Shown: positions 1 to 9,094 of the stretch, one piece after another
How the letters are laid out: every line of letters starts with the position of its first letter
How positions within the stretch are numbered: position 1 is the stretch's first letter
Source: Plebeiibacterium marinum
GTDB taxonomy: Bacteria > Bacteroidota > Bacteroidia > Bacteroidales > Marinilabiliaceae
NCBI RefSeq assembly: GCF_026013615.1
Contig: NZ_JAPDPI010000016.1
Coordinates: 46,659-110,658 of the forward strand
DNA length: 64,000 nucleotides
Reading direction: 5' to 3'
Program-made: the position numbers and the translations under genes
The notes under the pieces: model-generated
What the model was told of the DNA's origin: nothing
The model's database searches: none
The model's input: only the letters and a program-made list of their open reading frames with translations

Positions 1-176
1 TGGAAATAGGCCTCGAGGATAGTCTGGACATCATTAATATAAAAGGTTTGTTGTTGCAACATGATACCCTTGATGTTGTAAATGCCACTATACGAAATAT
101 CGTGTTTGAATACCTGCCTGTTGAGGATTCTGTTGAGAATGAAGTTGTAGATACAGAACCAATGTTGCAAAAATGA
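1..176 (+). CDS. 3' end of an unrecognised gene, cut by the window edge
   Basis: An open frame runs from the first base (full codons from base 3) to TGA at 174-176, giving about 57 C-terminal residues. The piece is acidic near its end and contains the stretch DVVNATIRNIVFEYLP. Its stop overlaps the ATG of the next gene by the classic ATGA arrangement, so the two are probably translationally coupled. I do not recognise the family from this fragment and assign no function. Confidence 0.6.
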   Translation, partial: EIGLEDSLDIINIKGLLLQHDTLDVVNATIRNIVFEYLPVEDSVENEVVDTEPMLQK

Positions 177-733
177 GGAAAGTTGCCTCTCATTTCTGGC
201 TTCGGCCTGACGGGACTGTTGGTAAGTTTCCTATCATTACTTTCAACGAGTTAAATCAAATTGTTGAAGTTCGGGAAAGAAATACTTTCGAGGAAGAACC
301 AGGATTGGAATTGGTAAACGGGTTCCTTATTCCTGGTTTTGTTGATATTGCCCCTACGTCATTGGAAAATGCAGGGGAAGTTGATCTTCAAAAATATTTG
401 AACAGGCAAATTATTGGGGGAACAATAGTTTTAGGACTTTGTAGTAATCTTTTTAAAAGGGTTAAAAAGAAAACTGTAAAAGGTTTGTTTGTTGTGGAAA
501 GCGGATTAACAAATGTGGGTAACCAACAAACGGCCTTTGATATATTAAGGGCTGAAAAAGGGGGGCTGGATCAACTTGTACACTTTACAAGAAAAAATGC
601 AATAACCCTTGGTGTTCAGGATGATTATGGAACTCTTGAGGTAGGGAAAGCTCCCGGGCTCTTGTCAATTAGGAAGATGGACTATGAGCGTTTTTGTGTT
701 TCTGCAGATAGTAAAATTAGAATTGTGATTTGA
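173..733 (+). CDS. short, degenerate amidohydrolase-like protein
   Basis: 186 residues. The N-terminus (MRKVAS...), the segment GFLIPGFVD around residues 50-58 and the C-terminal block TLGVQDDYGTLEVGKAPGLL match the beta-sandwich edges of the amidohydrolase superfamily (aminofutalosine deaminase or cytosine deaminase type). Those enzymes are usually about 370-450 residues. Here the metal-binding HxH that should follow PGFVD is replaced by APTSLEN, and most of the central TIM barrel is missing, yet the frame is intact. Catalysis by the usual mechanism looks impossible. It may be a shrunken, non-catalytic descendant. It overlaps the previous stop (ATGA), and its own TGA overlaps the cysQ ATG, so the three genes form a tight operon. 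The family call is by motif reading only. Confidence 0.65.
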   Translation: MRKVASHFWLRPDGTVGKFPIITFNELNQIVEVRERNTFEEEPGLELVNGFLIPGFVDIAPTSLENAGEVDLQKYLNRQIIGGTIVLGLCSNLFKRVKKKTVKGLFVVESGLTNVGNQQTAFDILRAEKGGLDQLVHFTRKNAITLGVQDDYGTLEVGKAPGLLSIRKMDYERFCVSADSKIRIVI

Positions 734-1581
734 TGGAAATAAGTAAAGAGGTTCTTGAAATAGTAATAAATGCATCCGTGGAGGCTGGGAAAGCCATTAT
801 GGACATTTATGATAATGGGGATTTTGGTGTGGAAATGAAATCAGATAATTCACCATTGACCCTGGCTGATAAAGCTGCTCATGCAGTTATAATGGATTAT
901 CTGCAAGAAACCCAAATTTCTGTTTTGAGCGAAGAAGGGAAACATGCCCCTTATAAAGAGCGAAAAGAATGGGATCGGTTGTGGATTGTTGATCCGTTGG
1001 ATGGAACAAAAGAGTTTGTCAAGAAAACCGGTGAGTTTACTGTGAATATAGCTTTGGTTGAGAACTCATATCCAGTGTTAGGAGTGGTGTTTGTTCCTGC
1101 AAAAGGGGTTTTGTATTTTGGTGGATCAGGATCTGGTTCGTACCGAATTAAGTTATCTGATACATGGAGGTTGGAAGAGGTTGCTAATGTTGTTAAAGAT
1201 GCGGAGCAAATTTCAGCAAATGGCATTAATGATATATTAAAAATTGTGGCTAGTGTAAGTCATTTGTCGAAGGAAACAGAAGAATTTGCAGTGCTTTTAA
1301 AAGAGGAATTTGGGAATACCGAGTTTCTTTCGGTAGGGAGTTCTATAAAAATATGCAAGGTGGCAGAGGGGAGTGCCGATATTTATCCTAGATTGGGACC
1401 AACTATGGAATGGGATACTGCAGCAGGGCAGGCAATAGCAGAGGGTGCTGGTGCCTGTTTTATCAATTGGAAGACAAAAGAACGGTTTGATTACAACCGG
1501 GAAAACTTGTTGAATGATTGGTTTGTGGTATACGGACAAAAGTTTTCGGTTCAACAGATGAAGGATTTGATTTCAAGATAA
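733..1581 (+). CDS. cysQ: 3'(2'),5'-bisphosphate nucleotidase CysQ
   Basis: 282 residues from the ATG at 733, which overlaps the preceding TGA; a TTG three bases earlier is less likely. The protein belongs to the inositol monophosphatase/CysQ family. It carries the metal-site motifs SEEG (66-69), DPLDGT (87-92) and EWDTAAGQA (from 226). The family dephosphorylates 3'-phosphoadenosine 5'-phosphate, a by-product of sulfate assimilation and sulfotransfer, to AMP. The SEEG...DPLDGTKEF spacing favours CysQ over inositol monophosphatase. No sulfate-activation genes (cysDNC) are adjacent. Length is normal for the family. Confidence 0.9.
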   Translation: MEISKEVLEIVINASVEAGKAIMDIYDNGDFGVEMKSDNSPLTLADKAAHAVIMDYLQETQISVLSEEGKHAPYKERKEWDRLWIVDPLDGTKEFVKKTGEFTVNIALVENSYPVLGVVFVPAKGVLYFGGSGSGSYRIKLSDTWRLEEVANVVKDAEQISANGINDILKIVASVSHLSKETEEFAVLLKEEFGNTEFLSVGSSIKICKVAEGSADIYPRLGPTMEWDTAAGQAIAEGAGACFINWKTKERFDYNRENLLNDWFVVYGQKFSVQQMKDLISR

Positions 1582-1759
1582 AGAATACTGGTTTCTATTG
1601 AAATAGGTGAGTAGGATCTCGTGTTTTAACTTAACAGGGTTGGAGCATTTTTTCTTTTGAGTTAGGCATTGTAGGTGTTTTTATTGTTTGTAGCGATATT
1701 CTGATACTTTATCGGCGTGAATTATTAACAATTTGTTGCATAACACCCTGGTATGCCTG

Positions 1760-1787
1760 TTGAATTTTTATTTTTTTCTTACCTTTG
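1760..1787 (+). promoter_or_regulatory. probable pgk promoter
   Basis: TTG at 1760-1762 and TACCTTTG at 1780-1787 fit the Bacteroidota -33/-7 pattern with a 17-bp gap. The box lies 73 bp before the pgk ATG. The rest of the 1582-1860 gap shows no gene. Confidence 0.5.
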
Positions 1788-1860
1788 AGCTCTCATTTAA
1801 CCCGGTTGATGGAATATCAATTAGTTTATAATTTTTTAAAAACCATATAATTTTATTCAC

Positions 1861-3036
1861 ATGCCTGCAATTGATACATACAATTTTTCAGGAAAGAAGG
1901 CAATCATTCGTGTTGATTTCAATGTGCCTTTAAACGATAAATTCGAGATCACTGATGATACTCGTATCGTAGCTGCTTTGCCAACTATTAAAAAAGTGTT
2001 GGCTGATGGTGGTGCCGTTATCTTAATGTCACACTTAGGACGTCCAAAAGGTGAGGCTCAGGATAAATTTTCATTAAAGCATGTGGTTGCCCATTTGTCT
2101 GCCAAATTAGGTATAGACGTAAAAATGGCTCCTGATTGTGTTGGTGAGGAAGTTAAGGCAATGGCTGCTGACCTTAAAATGGGTGAAGTAATGTTGTTGG
2201 AAAATTTACGTTTCCACAATGAAGAAACTAAAGGTGATGAGGCTTTTTCTAAGCAATTGGCAGAATTGGCTGACGTGTATGTAAATGATGCATTTGGTAC
2301 GGCTCACCGTGCTCATGCTTCTACTACTATTATTGCCCAGTATTTTGAAGAAAAAATGGCAGGTTTCCTATTGGATAAAGAAATCAAATTTTTAGGAGGA
2401 GCGGTTGCAAATCCGGTTAAGCCATTTGTTGCTATCGTTGGTGGTGCAAAAGTTTCAGGAAAACTTGAGGTATTAAAGTCGTTGATCGAAAAAGTGGATA
2501 CTATCTTAATCGGTGGTGGTATGGCTTATACTTTCTTAAAAGCACAAGGTCATAACATTGGTGGATCTTTAGTGGAAGATGATTTGATTGATACTGCAAA
2601 GCAAATTTTGGTTGATGCAGAAGCTAAAGGAGTTAACTTTATGTTGCCTGTAGATAACCTGGCTGCTGATAAATTTGATAATGATGCAGATATTCAGGTT
2701 GTAGGTGTTGAAATTCCAGAAGGAAGAATGGCTCTTGATGTAGGTCCTAAAACAGTTGAGGCATATGCTGCTGAGATTGCAAAAGCTAAAACTGTAGTTT
2801 GGAACGGTCCTATGGGTTGTTTTGAAATGCCAAATTTCTCAAAAGGAACATTTGGTGTTTGTGAGGCTGTGGCTGCTTCAGATTCTATTTCTATTATCGG
2901 TGGTGGTGATTCTGTTGCTGCTGTAAACCAAAGTGGTTTGGCTGATAAGATGAGCCATATCTCTACTGGAGGTGGAGCTTCTCTTGAGTACCTTGAAGGA
3001 AAAGTGTTGCCAGGTGTAAAAGCTGTAACTGAGTAA
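1861..3036 (+). CDS. pgk: phosphoglycerate kinase
   Basis: 391 residues, the normal bacterial length. It interconverts 1,3-bisphosphoglycerate plus ADP and 3-phosphoglycerate plus ATP in glycolysis and gluconeogenesis, in the cytosol. Visible motifs are the N-terminal substrate site RVDFNVPLND (residues 17-26), SHLGRPKG, the LLENLRFHNEE region, the hinge segment FVAIVGGAKVSGKL and the C-terminal nucleotide loop IGGGDSVAAV. It is monocistronic: its own -7 box lies upstream and a strong terminator follows directly. Codon use is regular, as expected for a highly expressed gene. Confidence 0.98.
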   Translation: MPAIDTYNFSGKKAIIRVDFNVPLNDKFEITDDTRIVAALPTIKKVLADGGAVILMSHLGRPKGEAQDKFSLKHVVAHLSAKLGIDVKMAPDCVGEEVKAMAADLKMGEVMLLENLRFHNEETKGDEAFSKQLAELADVYVNDAFGTAHRAHASTTIIAQYFEEKMAGFLLDKEIKFLGGAVANPVKPFVAIVGGAKVSGKLEVLKSLIEKVDTILIGGGMAYTFLKAQGHNIGGSLVEDDLIDTAKQILVDAEAKGVNFMLPVDNLAADKFDNDADIQVVGVEIPEGRMALDVGPKTVEAYAAEIAKAKTVVWNGPMGCFEMPNFSKGTFGVCEAVAASDSISIIGGGDSVAAVNQSGLADKMSHISTGGGASLEYLEGKVLPGVKAVTE

Positions 3037-3057
3037 TTATTTACTCAAAAATATATG

Positions 3058-3091
3058 AAACCTGCAGGGATATTTCTTGCAGGTTTTTTTT
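3058..3091 (+). terminator. Rho-independent terminator of pgk
   Basis: Perfect 9-bp arms AAACCTGCA (3058-3066) and TGCAGGTTT (3078-3086) are followed by a T run to 3091. Confidence 0.9.
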
Positions 3092-3134
3092 GTGCCTTTA
3101 ATCCGGATATGTTACCCATATTGTGTGTTTAATA

Positions 3135-3142
3135 TATCTTTG
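3135..3142 (+). promoter_or_regulatory. -7 box before the Kdo transferase gene
   Basis: TATCTTTG matches TAnnTTTG, 17 bp before the ATG at 3160. No clear TTTG is seen at -33. Confidence 0.45.
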
Positions 3143-3159
3143 TGTAAAATTTTTATAGT

Positions 3160-4386
3160 ATGTTATTGGTATATAATGCAGGAATCGCAGTTTATAATGC
3201 AGGAATAAAGGTATTTTCTTTGTTTAATAAAAAAGCGGATCTGTTACAGAAAGGAAGAAGGGAAACTGCGCAGGAGATAAAAAGTCTGGATTTTACAGAT
3301 AAAACAATTTGGGTTCATTGTGCATCACTGGGTGAATTTGAGCAAGGCAGGCCTTTGATTGAAAAAATTAAGGAAAAATATCCTGAGAAAGTCGTGGTGC
3401 TTACTTTTTTCTCTCCTTCCGGGTATGAAGTCAGGAAAGATTATGAGCTGGCGGATTATGTTTTTTATTTGCCGGCGGATAGAAAAAAGCAGGTTAAAAA
3501 GTTTGTAGATGCAATAAATCCTGAAGTGGTAATATTTGTCAAATATGAATTTTGGTATCATTTTCTGACGTATTTGAATTCAAAAAGCATAAAAACTTAT
3601 ATAGTTTCTGCAATATTTCGGCCAGAACATGCCTTTTTTAAGTGGTATGGAAAGTGGTATCAAAAAATGCTGCGTTTGTTTACCCGTATGTATGTGCAGG
3701 ACGAGGAATCTGCCAGGCTGTTGGATTCAATCGGTATAGTGAATTATCAGGTAGCGGGAGATACCAGGTTTGATCGGGTGTGGGAGATTGCCCGGGCTTC
3801 AAAAGAATATCCGGAGCTTGAAGAGTTTGCCAAAAATAGTAAGGTTTTGGTGGGAGGGAGTTCGTGGCCTGCAGGTGAAAAGTTGATTGCAGAATACTTA
3901 AAGACAAACAGTGATGTAAAGTTGTTGTTGGCGCCTCATGAAATTCATGAAGAGCATCTGAAAGAAATAGAATCATTGTTGCCCCTTGCATCCGCAAGGT
4001 ATACAAAGTTGGATGGGGTGAATTTAAGTTCTCTTAGGGTGATGATAATAGATACTATGGGAATGTTATCTTCTATGTATCGATATGGTGATGCGGCTTA
4101 TATTGGCGGTGGTTTTGGAAGTGGGATCCACAATACTATTGAGGCTTCAACTTTTGGTTTACCGGTTGTTTTTGGCCCTAATTATAAAAAATATAAGGAG
4201 GCCTGTGATCTGGTTGATCTGAATGCTGGTTTTTCGGTAAGCGACCAGGAGGGTTTTAATACCATTATGGATAAGCTATTGAAAGATCAGTCCTTTCTGG
4301 ATGAGGCTTCTAAACAGTCTGTTGAGTATGTTGAAAAAATGAGGGGGGCTACTAGTATAGTTATGAATGAGATAGGGTTTGATTGA
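3160..4386 (+). CDS. waaA: 3-deoxy-D-manno-octulosonic acid (Kdo) transferase
   Basis: 408 residues. The enzyme transfers Kdo from CMP-Kdo to lipid IVA in lipopolysaccharide inner-core synthesis, at the inner face of the cytoplasmic membrane. The N-terminal anchor helix (roughly residues 1-22) is followed by the GT30 signature ASLGEFEQGRPLIE with the putative catalytic Glu59. VKYEFWYHF and the C-terminal donor-site region YIGGGFGSGIHNTIE also fit WaaA/KdtA. The number of Kdo residues added cannot be read from sequence. The gene is monocistronic, between the pgk terminator and its own. Confidence 0.95.
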   Translation: MLLVYNAGIAVYNAGIKVFSLFNKKADLLQKGRRETAQEIKSLDFTDKTIWVHCASLGEFEQGRPLIEKIKEKYPEKVVVLTFFSPSGYEVRKDYELADYVFYLPADRKKQVKKFVDAINPEVVIFVKYEFWYHFLTYLNSKSIKTYIVSAIFRPEHAFFKWYGKWYQKMLRLFTRMYVQDEESARLLDSIGIVNYQVAGDTRFDRVWEIARASKEYPELEEFAKNSKVLVGGSSWPAGEKLIAEYLKTNSDVKLLLAPHEIHEEHLKEIESLLPLASARYTKLDGVNLSSLRVMIIDTMGMLSSMYRYGDAAYIGGGFGSGIHNTIEASTFGLPVVFGPNYKKYKEACDLVDLNAGFSVSDQEGFNTIMDKLLKDQSFLDEASKQSVEYVEKMRGATSIVMNEIGFD

Positions 4387-4432
4387 TGGGCTGATTTTGC
4401 GGTTCGGTTAATAGATTGTTGAAAAACAGTTG

Positions 4433-4462
4433 AAACCCACTCCATTATCTGGAGTGGGTTTT
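4433..4462 (+). terminator. Rho-independent terminator after waaA
   Basis: Arms AAACCCACTCCA (4433-4444) and TGGAGTGGGTTT (4450-4461) form a 12-bp stem with a short T tail. Confidence 0.85.
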
Positions 4463-4785
4463 CCATTTTAAGGAATTTTGTGATTTTTACATGAGTATTT
4501 TCTAAAATCTTACTATATAATCTGCATTTTAAATTTTCCAATTGTTGGAGTCATAAAAAATCAAATTGTTGATAAAAAATTCTTTTTGGACAACTTTTGT
4601 GTTTTTTTAAAAATATAAAGTACAGGTTAAGAGGATGAAAGGGTTTTAAAATGGACAACTTTAGTGTTTGTTCATAAGTATTTCTTGTCTGAAATATTTC
4701 TCTTTTTTAATTTTACAAACAGTAAAAAGGGAGTTCTGAAAAGGATAATCAAAAGATATTAAGGTATTTAAAATTTTATATAGCT
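4463..4785 (+). other. AT-rich intergenic region before nrdJ, with a direct repeat
   Basis: No gene is visible. The sequence GGACAACTTT(T/A)GTGTTT occurs twice, at 4588 and 4653, 65 bp apart, on the nrdJ strand. I see no convincing cobalamin riboswitch core and no NrdR-box pair. The repeats may be regulator sites or old duplications. Confidence 0.4.
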
Positions 4786-7344
4786 ATGGCAGTTTCACAA
4801 ATCGAGCAAAAAGTTGAGGAATTGAAGAAGATTTACACAAATGAGGAAGCGTATGAAGCCGCTTTGAAATATTTTAAAGGAGATGAGCTTGCTGCTCGTG
4901 TCTGGGTTAATAAATATGCATTGAAGGATTCTGATGGGAATATCTATGAATTGAATCCTGATGATATGCATAGACGATTGGCTCAGGAAATTGCTCGTAT
5001 TGAAAAAAAGTATCCAAATCCATTGTCGGAGGACGAATTGTTTGAGTTGTTCAGGGATTTTAAATACATCGTACCACAGGGTGGTCCAATGGCCGGAATC
5101 GGAAATAAATATCAGATTGCTTCTTTATCGAACTGTTTTGTGATAGGTAATACCGGTTCTTCTGATTCTTATGGTGGAATCATGAAAATTGACCAGGAGC
5201 AAGTTCAGTTAATGAAACGAAGAGGGGGAGTTGGTCATGATTTGTCACATATTCGTCCTAAAGGTTCGCCGGTAAAGAACTCTGCACTTACATCAACAGG
5301 TATAGTTCCTTTTATGGAGCGTTATTCAAATTCTACTAGAGAAGTGGCTCAGGATGGACGTAGAGGTGCATTGATGTTAAGTGTTTCTGTAAAGCATCCG
5401 GATTCTGAATCGTTTATTGATGCAAAATTGGAGCAAGGGAAGATTACCGGGGCTAATGTGTCAGTGAAGATTGATGATGAGTTTATGCAGTCGGTAGTTG
5501 ATGGTACTCCATACAGACAGCAATATCCTATTAAATCAAACGATCCTCAATATACTAAGGATGTAGATGCATCAAAGCTTTGGGGAAAAATCGTTCATAA
5601 TGCATGGAAGTCTGCAGAGCCGGGTATCTTATTTTGGGATACCATCATCAGAGAGTCGGTGCCTGATTCTTATGCTGATTTAGGGTATGAAACCGTGTCG
5701 ACTAATCCTTGTGGAGAAATTCCATTGTGTCCATATGATAGCTGTAGGTTAATAGCTGTAAATCTGTATTCATATGTTGAAAATCCATTTACGCCTAAAG
5801 CGAAATTCAATTTTGATAAATTTAAAGAGCATGTTGGTTATGCTCAAAGAATAATGGATGATATTATTGATCTTGAGTTGGAAAAGATTGATGGAATCAT
5901 TGCCAAAATTGATGAAGATCCTGAAGGAGAGGAAGTGAAACTGGTTGAAAAAAACCTTTGGTTAAATATCCGTAAAAAGGCGGAAGAAGGTCGTAGGACA
6001 GGAGTTGGTATTACTGCTGAAGGAGATATGTTGGCGGCCTTAAACTTGAGATATGGAAGCGAAAATGCAGTTGATTTCTCAATAGAGGTACATAAAAACC
6101 TTGCTTTGGCAGCTTATCGTTCATCAGTGGATATGGCTGTTGACAGAGGTGCTTTCCCAATTTATGATTTTAAGAAGGAGGTTAATAATCCGTTTATTAA
6201 CAGATTGTTTGAAGCAGATGCTTCGTTGGCTGAGGATATGAAAAAGCATGGACGCAGAAATATAGCATTGTTGACAATAGCTCCTACCGGGACTACCAGT
6301 CTGATGACCCAGACATCTTCGGGTATAGAACCTGTATTTATGCCAGTATACAAGCGTAGAAGAAAGGTTAATCCAAATGATCCGGAAACGCGTGTTGATT
6401 TTGTAGATGAGGTTGGAGACAGTTGGGAAGAATATACAGTGTTCCACCATAAATTTGTTACGTGGATGGAGGCTAACGGACATGCAACTACTAAAAACTA
6501 TACTCAGGAGGAATTGGATAAGTTGATAGAGACTTCCCCATATTATAAGGCCACTTCAAATGATGTGGATTGGGTTAGTAAAGTTCGTATGCAGGGAGGT
6601 GTTCAAAAATGGGTTGATCACTCAATTAGCGTAACTATAAACCTTCCGTCTAATGTTTCAGAAGAACTTGTTGGTGAATTGTATGTAGAGGCTTGGAAGA
6701 GTGGCTGTAAAGGAGTTACCGTTTATAGGGATGGTTCTCGTGCAGGTGTTCTTGTTGCAGATACAGAGAAGAAGGAAGAGGAAGCAGTTGCTTCGTTTTC
6801 AAAGAAAAGACCGGATGTATTGGAGGGTGACGTGGTTAGATTCCAGAATAATAAGGAAAAGTGGATTGCCTTTGTGGGATTGATGGAGGGACGCCCGTAT
6901 GAGATTTTTACTGGTTTGGCTGATGATGAAGATGGTATTTTGTTGCCAAAGTCGGTACAAAAAGGATTGATTATAAAGAGTAGGGAGTCGGATGGTACAA
7001 CAAGGTATGATTTCCAATATACCAATAAAAGGGGATATAAAACAACTATTGAAGGCTTAAGCTATAAGTTTGATAAGGAATTCTGGAATTATGCCAAATT
7101 GATTTCCGGTGTATTGCGACACGGTATGGCTATTGATGATGCTATTGATTTGGTGGCTGGATTACAATTGGATAGTGAGTCTATTAATACATGGAAGAAC
7201 GGTGTGGAAAGAGCACTTAAAAAATATGTTCCGAATGGAACGCTTGCTAAAAAGGGAAGCTGCGAAAACTGTGGATCAGATAAACTTACTTATCAGGAAG
7301 GTTGTTTGATTTGTCAGGATTGTGGATCCTCAAAATGTGGATAA
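4786..7344 (+). CDS. nrdJ: adenosylcobalamin-dependent ribonucleotide reductase (class II)
   Basis: 852 residues. It reduces ribonucleotides to deoxyribonucleotides using adenosylcobalamin, so it works with or without oxygen. Motifs in order: an N-terminal region, SLSNCFV near residue 114, a long conserved stretch containing KRRGGVGHDLSHIRPKG, NPCGEIPL near residue 307 (the active-site loop of the family), APTGTTS, the C-terminal region GCKGVTVYRDGSR, and a CxxC...CxxC zinc-ribbon tail from about residue 826 that typically carries the redox-active cysteines. No small subunit or activase is adjacent, as expected for class II. The gene stands alone between two terminators. Confidence 0.96.
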   Translation: MAVSQIEQKVEELKKIYTNEEAYEAALKYFKGDELAARVWVNKYALKDSDGNIYELNPDDMHRRLAQEIARIEKKYPNPLSEDELFELFRDFKYIVPQGGPMAGIGNKYQIASLSNCFVIGNTGSSDSYGGIMKIDQEQVQLMKRRGGVGHDLSHIRPKGSPVKNSALTSTGIVPFMERYSNSTREVAQDGRRGALMLSVSVKHPDSESFIDAKLEQGKITGANVSVKIDDEFMQSVVDGTPYRQQYPIKSNDPQYTKDVDASKLWGKIVHNAWKSAEPGILFWDTIIRESVPDSYADLGYETVSTNPCGEIPLCPYDSCRLIAVNLYSYVENPFTPKAKFNFDKFKEHVGYAQRIMDDIIDLELEKIDGIIAKIDEDPEGEEVKLVEKNLWLNIRKKAEEGRRTGVGITAEGDMLAALNLRYGSENAVDFSIEVHKNLALAAYRSSVDMAVDRGAFPIYDFKKEVNNPFINRLFEADASLAEDMKKHGRRNIALLTIAPTGTTSLMTQTSSGIEPVFMPVYKRRRKVNPNDPETRVDFVDEVGDSWEEYTVFHHKFVTWMEANGHATTKNYTQEELDKLIETSPYYKATSNDVDWVSKVRMQGGVQKWVDHSISVTINLPSNVSEELVGELYVEAWKSGCKGVTVYRDGSRAGVLVADTEKKEEEAVASFSKKRPDVLEGDVVRFQNNKEKWIAFVGLMEGRPYEIFTGLADDEDGILLPKSVQKGLIIKSRESDGTTRYDFQYTNKRGYKTTIEGLSYKFDKEFWNYAKLISGVLRHGMAIDDAIDLVAGLQLDSESINTWKNGVERALKKYVPNGTLAKKGSCENCGSDKLTYQEGCLICQDCGSSKCG

Positions 7345-7377
7345 AGTTTTGCCTATTATAACTTTTTTACTTCAAGG

Positions 7378-7409
7378 AGCGGGATGGCCAATGGTTATCC
7401 CGCTTTTTT
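7378..7409 (+). terminator. Rho-independent terminator of nrdJ
   Basis: Arms AGCGGGAT (7378-7385) and ATCCCGCT (7397-7404) are followed by six T residues. Confidence 0.88.
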
Positions 7410-7463
7410 ATGTCTTGTAAGTATAACTTTCCAATTTCAGCTTTCAACTTTCTAACTTATATC

Positions 7464-7471
7464 TATCTTTG
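7464..7471 (+). promoter_or_regulatory. -7 box of gltX
   Basis: TATCTTTG lies 17 bp before the gltX ATG. The sequence upstream is a degenerate CTTTCAA repeat. Confidence 0.5.
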
Positions 7472-7488
7472 CAAAAAAAACAACAATA

Positions 7489-9012
7489 ATGAGCAACAGA
7501 AAAGTGAGGGTAAGGTTTGCCCCAAGTCCTACAGGGCCGTTACATATTGGTGGTGTAAGAACTGCTTTGTTTAACTATTTATTTGCTAAAAAGCATAATG
7601 GTGACTTTATATTAAGGATTGAAGATACAGATCAGACCCGTTTTGTAGAAGGTGCAGAATCTTATATCAATGAATCTCTTGAGTGGCTTGGGATGAAAAT
7701 AGACGAAGGTGTTGCTCAAGGGGGTGAATATGGCCCGTATAAACAGTCGGAAAGGAAAGAAATATATATTCAATATGCAGACCAGTTGATTAAAGATGGC
7801 TGGGCCTATTATGCGTTTGATACACCTCAGGAGCTAGAGGCACTAAGGGAAAAGGCGGAGGCTGAAAAAACGAAGTTTTCATATGATATGAATACCCGTT
7901 TGAGTTTACGCAATTCATTGAGTATGTCTGGTGATGAGGTAGAGGAGTTGATTGCAAAAGGGGAGCCTTACGTGGTCAGGTTTAAAATGCCTGAGGGGGT
8001 TGAGGTTTCTGCTGTTGATATGATCCGGGGAGAGGTGAAGTTTAATACGGCTATATTGGATGATAAAGTAATTTTTAAGTCTGATGGATTACCGACATAC
8101 CACCTGGCTAATGTGGTGGATGATTATACCATGAAAATATCCCATGTGATCAGGGGAGAGGAGTGGTTGCCATCACTTCCGTTGCATATTATGCTTTACA
8201 AGGCATTGGGATGGGAAAATGAGCGCCCTGATTTTGCGCACTTGCCGTTGATTTTGAAACCAACCGGAAAGGGTAAGTTGAGTAAGAGGGATGGTGACAA
8301 GGCCGGGTTCCCGGTTTTTCCGTTGGAATGGAAATCGCCTGAAGGAGAAATCGCTTCGGGTTACAGGGAGTCAGGTTATGTTGCTGAGGCTGTAGTTAAT
8401 TTGTTGGCTTTGTTGGGATGGAACCCCGGCACTGAACAGGAGATCTTCTCCATGGAAGAATTGATCGGGGCTTTCTCTATTGAGAGGGTTAATAAGTCGG
8501 GAGCTCGTTTTGATCCGGAAAAGGCAAGGTGGTTTAATCACCAATATCTTGTTAATGCACCGGATTCGGTGTTGGCCGGGCAGTTTATGCCGGAGTTGGA
8601 ATCCCGGGGTATTGTAGCTGAAATAGATTTGGTTGAGAAGGTTGTTGGATTGGTGAAAGAGCGCATAAATTTTGTTTCGGATCTTTGGGAGCAGGTTTCT
8701 TTCTTTTTTGTGGCTCCGGAGGAGTATGATGCCAAAGTGGTTAAAAAGCGATGGAAAGGTGATGTGCCTCAGTTTATGGGTAATTTGGCAGGAGTTTTAG
8801 AAAGTGTTTCGGATTGGACTGCGGATGCAATAAAGGAAGTGATTGCTGCTAGGATAGAAGAAGAAGGATTGGGTTTTGGCCTTGTGATGAATGCTTTTAG
8901 GTTGGCATTAGTGGGTGGCGGTTTTGGCCCGGATTTAATGACGATTGCAGAGCTTGTAGGTAAGGAAGAAACCATAAATAGGGTAAATAAAGCTGTGGAA
9001 GTTTTAGCATAA
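7489..9012 (+). CDS. gltX: glutamyl-tRNA synthetase
   Basis: 507 residues. This class I aminoacyl-tRNA synthetase charges tRNA-Glu in the cytosol. The HIGH-type signature [11 protein letters not shown] occurs near residues 11-21, and the KMSKS-type loop appears as GKLSKRDGD near residue 262. The C-terminal anticodon-binding region is complete. It lies downstream of a TATCTTTG box and ends at a terminator shared with the convergent fabH. A GlnRS is also present in the window (40988), so tRNA-Gln need not be mischarged by this enzyme. The single copy and motif set favour a discriminating GluRS, though that cannot be read directly. Confidence 0.97.
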   Translation: MSNRKVRVRFAPSPTGPLHIGGVRTALFNYLFAKKHNGDFILRIEDTDQTRFVEGAESYINESLEWLGMKIDEGVAQGGEYGPYKQSERKEIYIQYADQLIKDGWAYYAFDTPQELEALREKAEAEKTKFSYDMNTRLSLRNSLSMSGDEVEELIAKGEPYVVRFKMPEGVEVSAVDMIRGEVKFNTAILDDKVIFKSDGLPTYHLANVVDDYTMKISHVIRGEEWLPSLPLHIMLYKALGWENERPDFAHLPLILKPTGKGKLSKRDGDKAGFPVFPLEWKSPEGEIASGYRESGYVAEAVVNLLALLGWNPGTEQEIFSMEELIGAFSIERVNKSGARFDPEKARWFNHQYLVNAPDSVLAGQFMPELESRGIVAEIDLVEKVVGLVKERINFVSDLWEQVSFFFVAPEEYDAKVVKKRWKGDVPQFMGNLAGVLESVSDWTADAIKEVIAARIEEEGLGFGLVMNAFRLALVGGGFGPDLMTIAELVGKEETINRVNKAVEVLA

Positions 9013-9030
9013 TAAAACATAAGGAAATTA

Positions 9031-9064
9031 AAAAAGGGTGGCTTCATTGAAGTCACCCTTTTTT
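9031..9064. terminator. bidirectional terminator between gltX and fabH
   Basis: An A-rich left flank, arms reading AAAGGGTGGCTTCA and TGAAGTCACCCTTT with one mismatch, and a T run on the right serve both convergent genes. Confidence 0.88.
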
Positions 9065-9094
9065 GATATATGGTATATTATTCTGTCTGAATAG

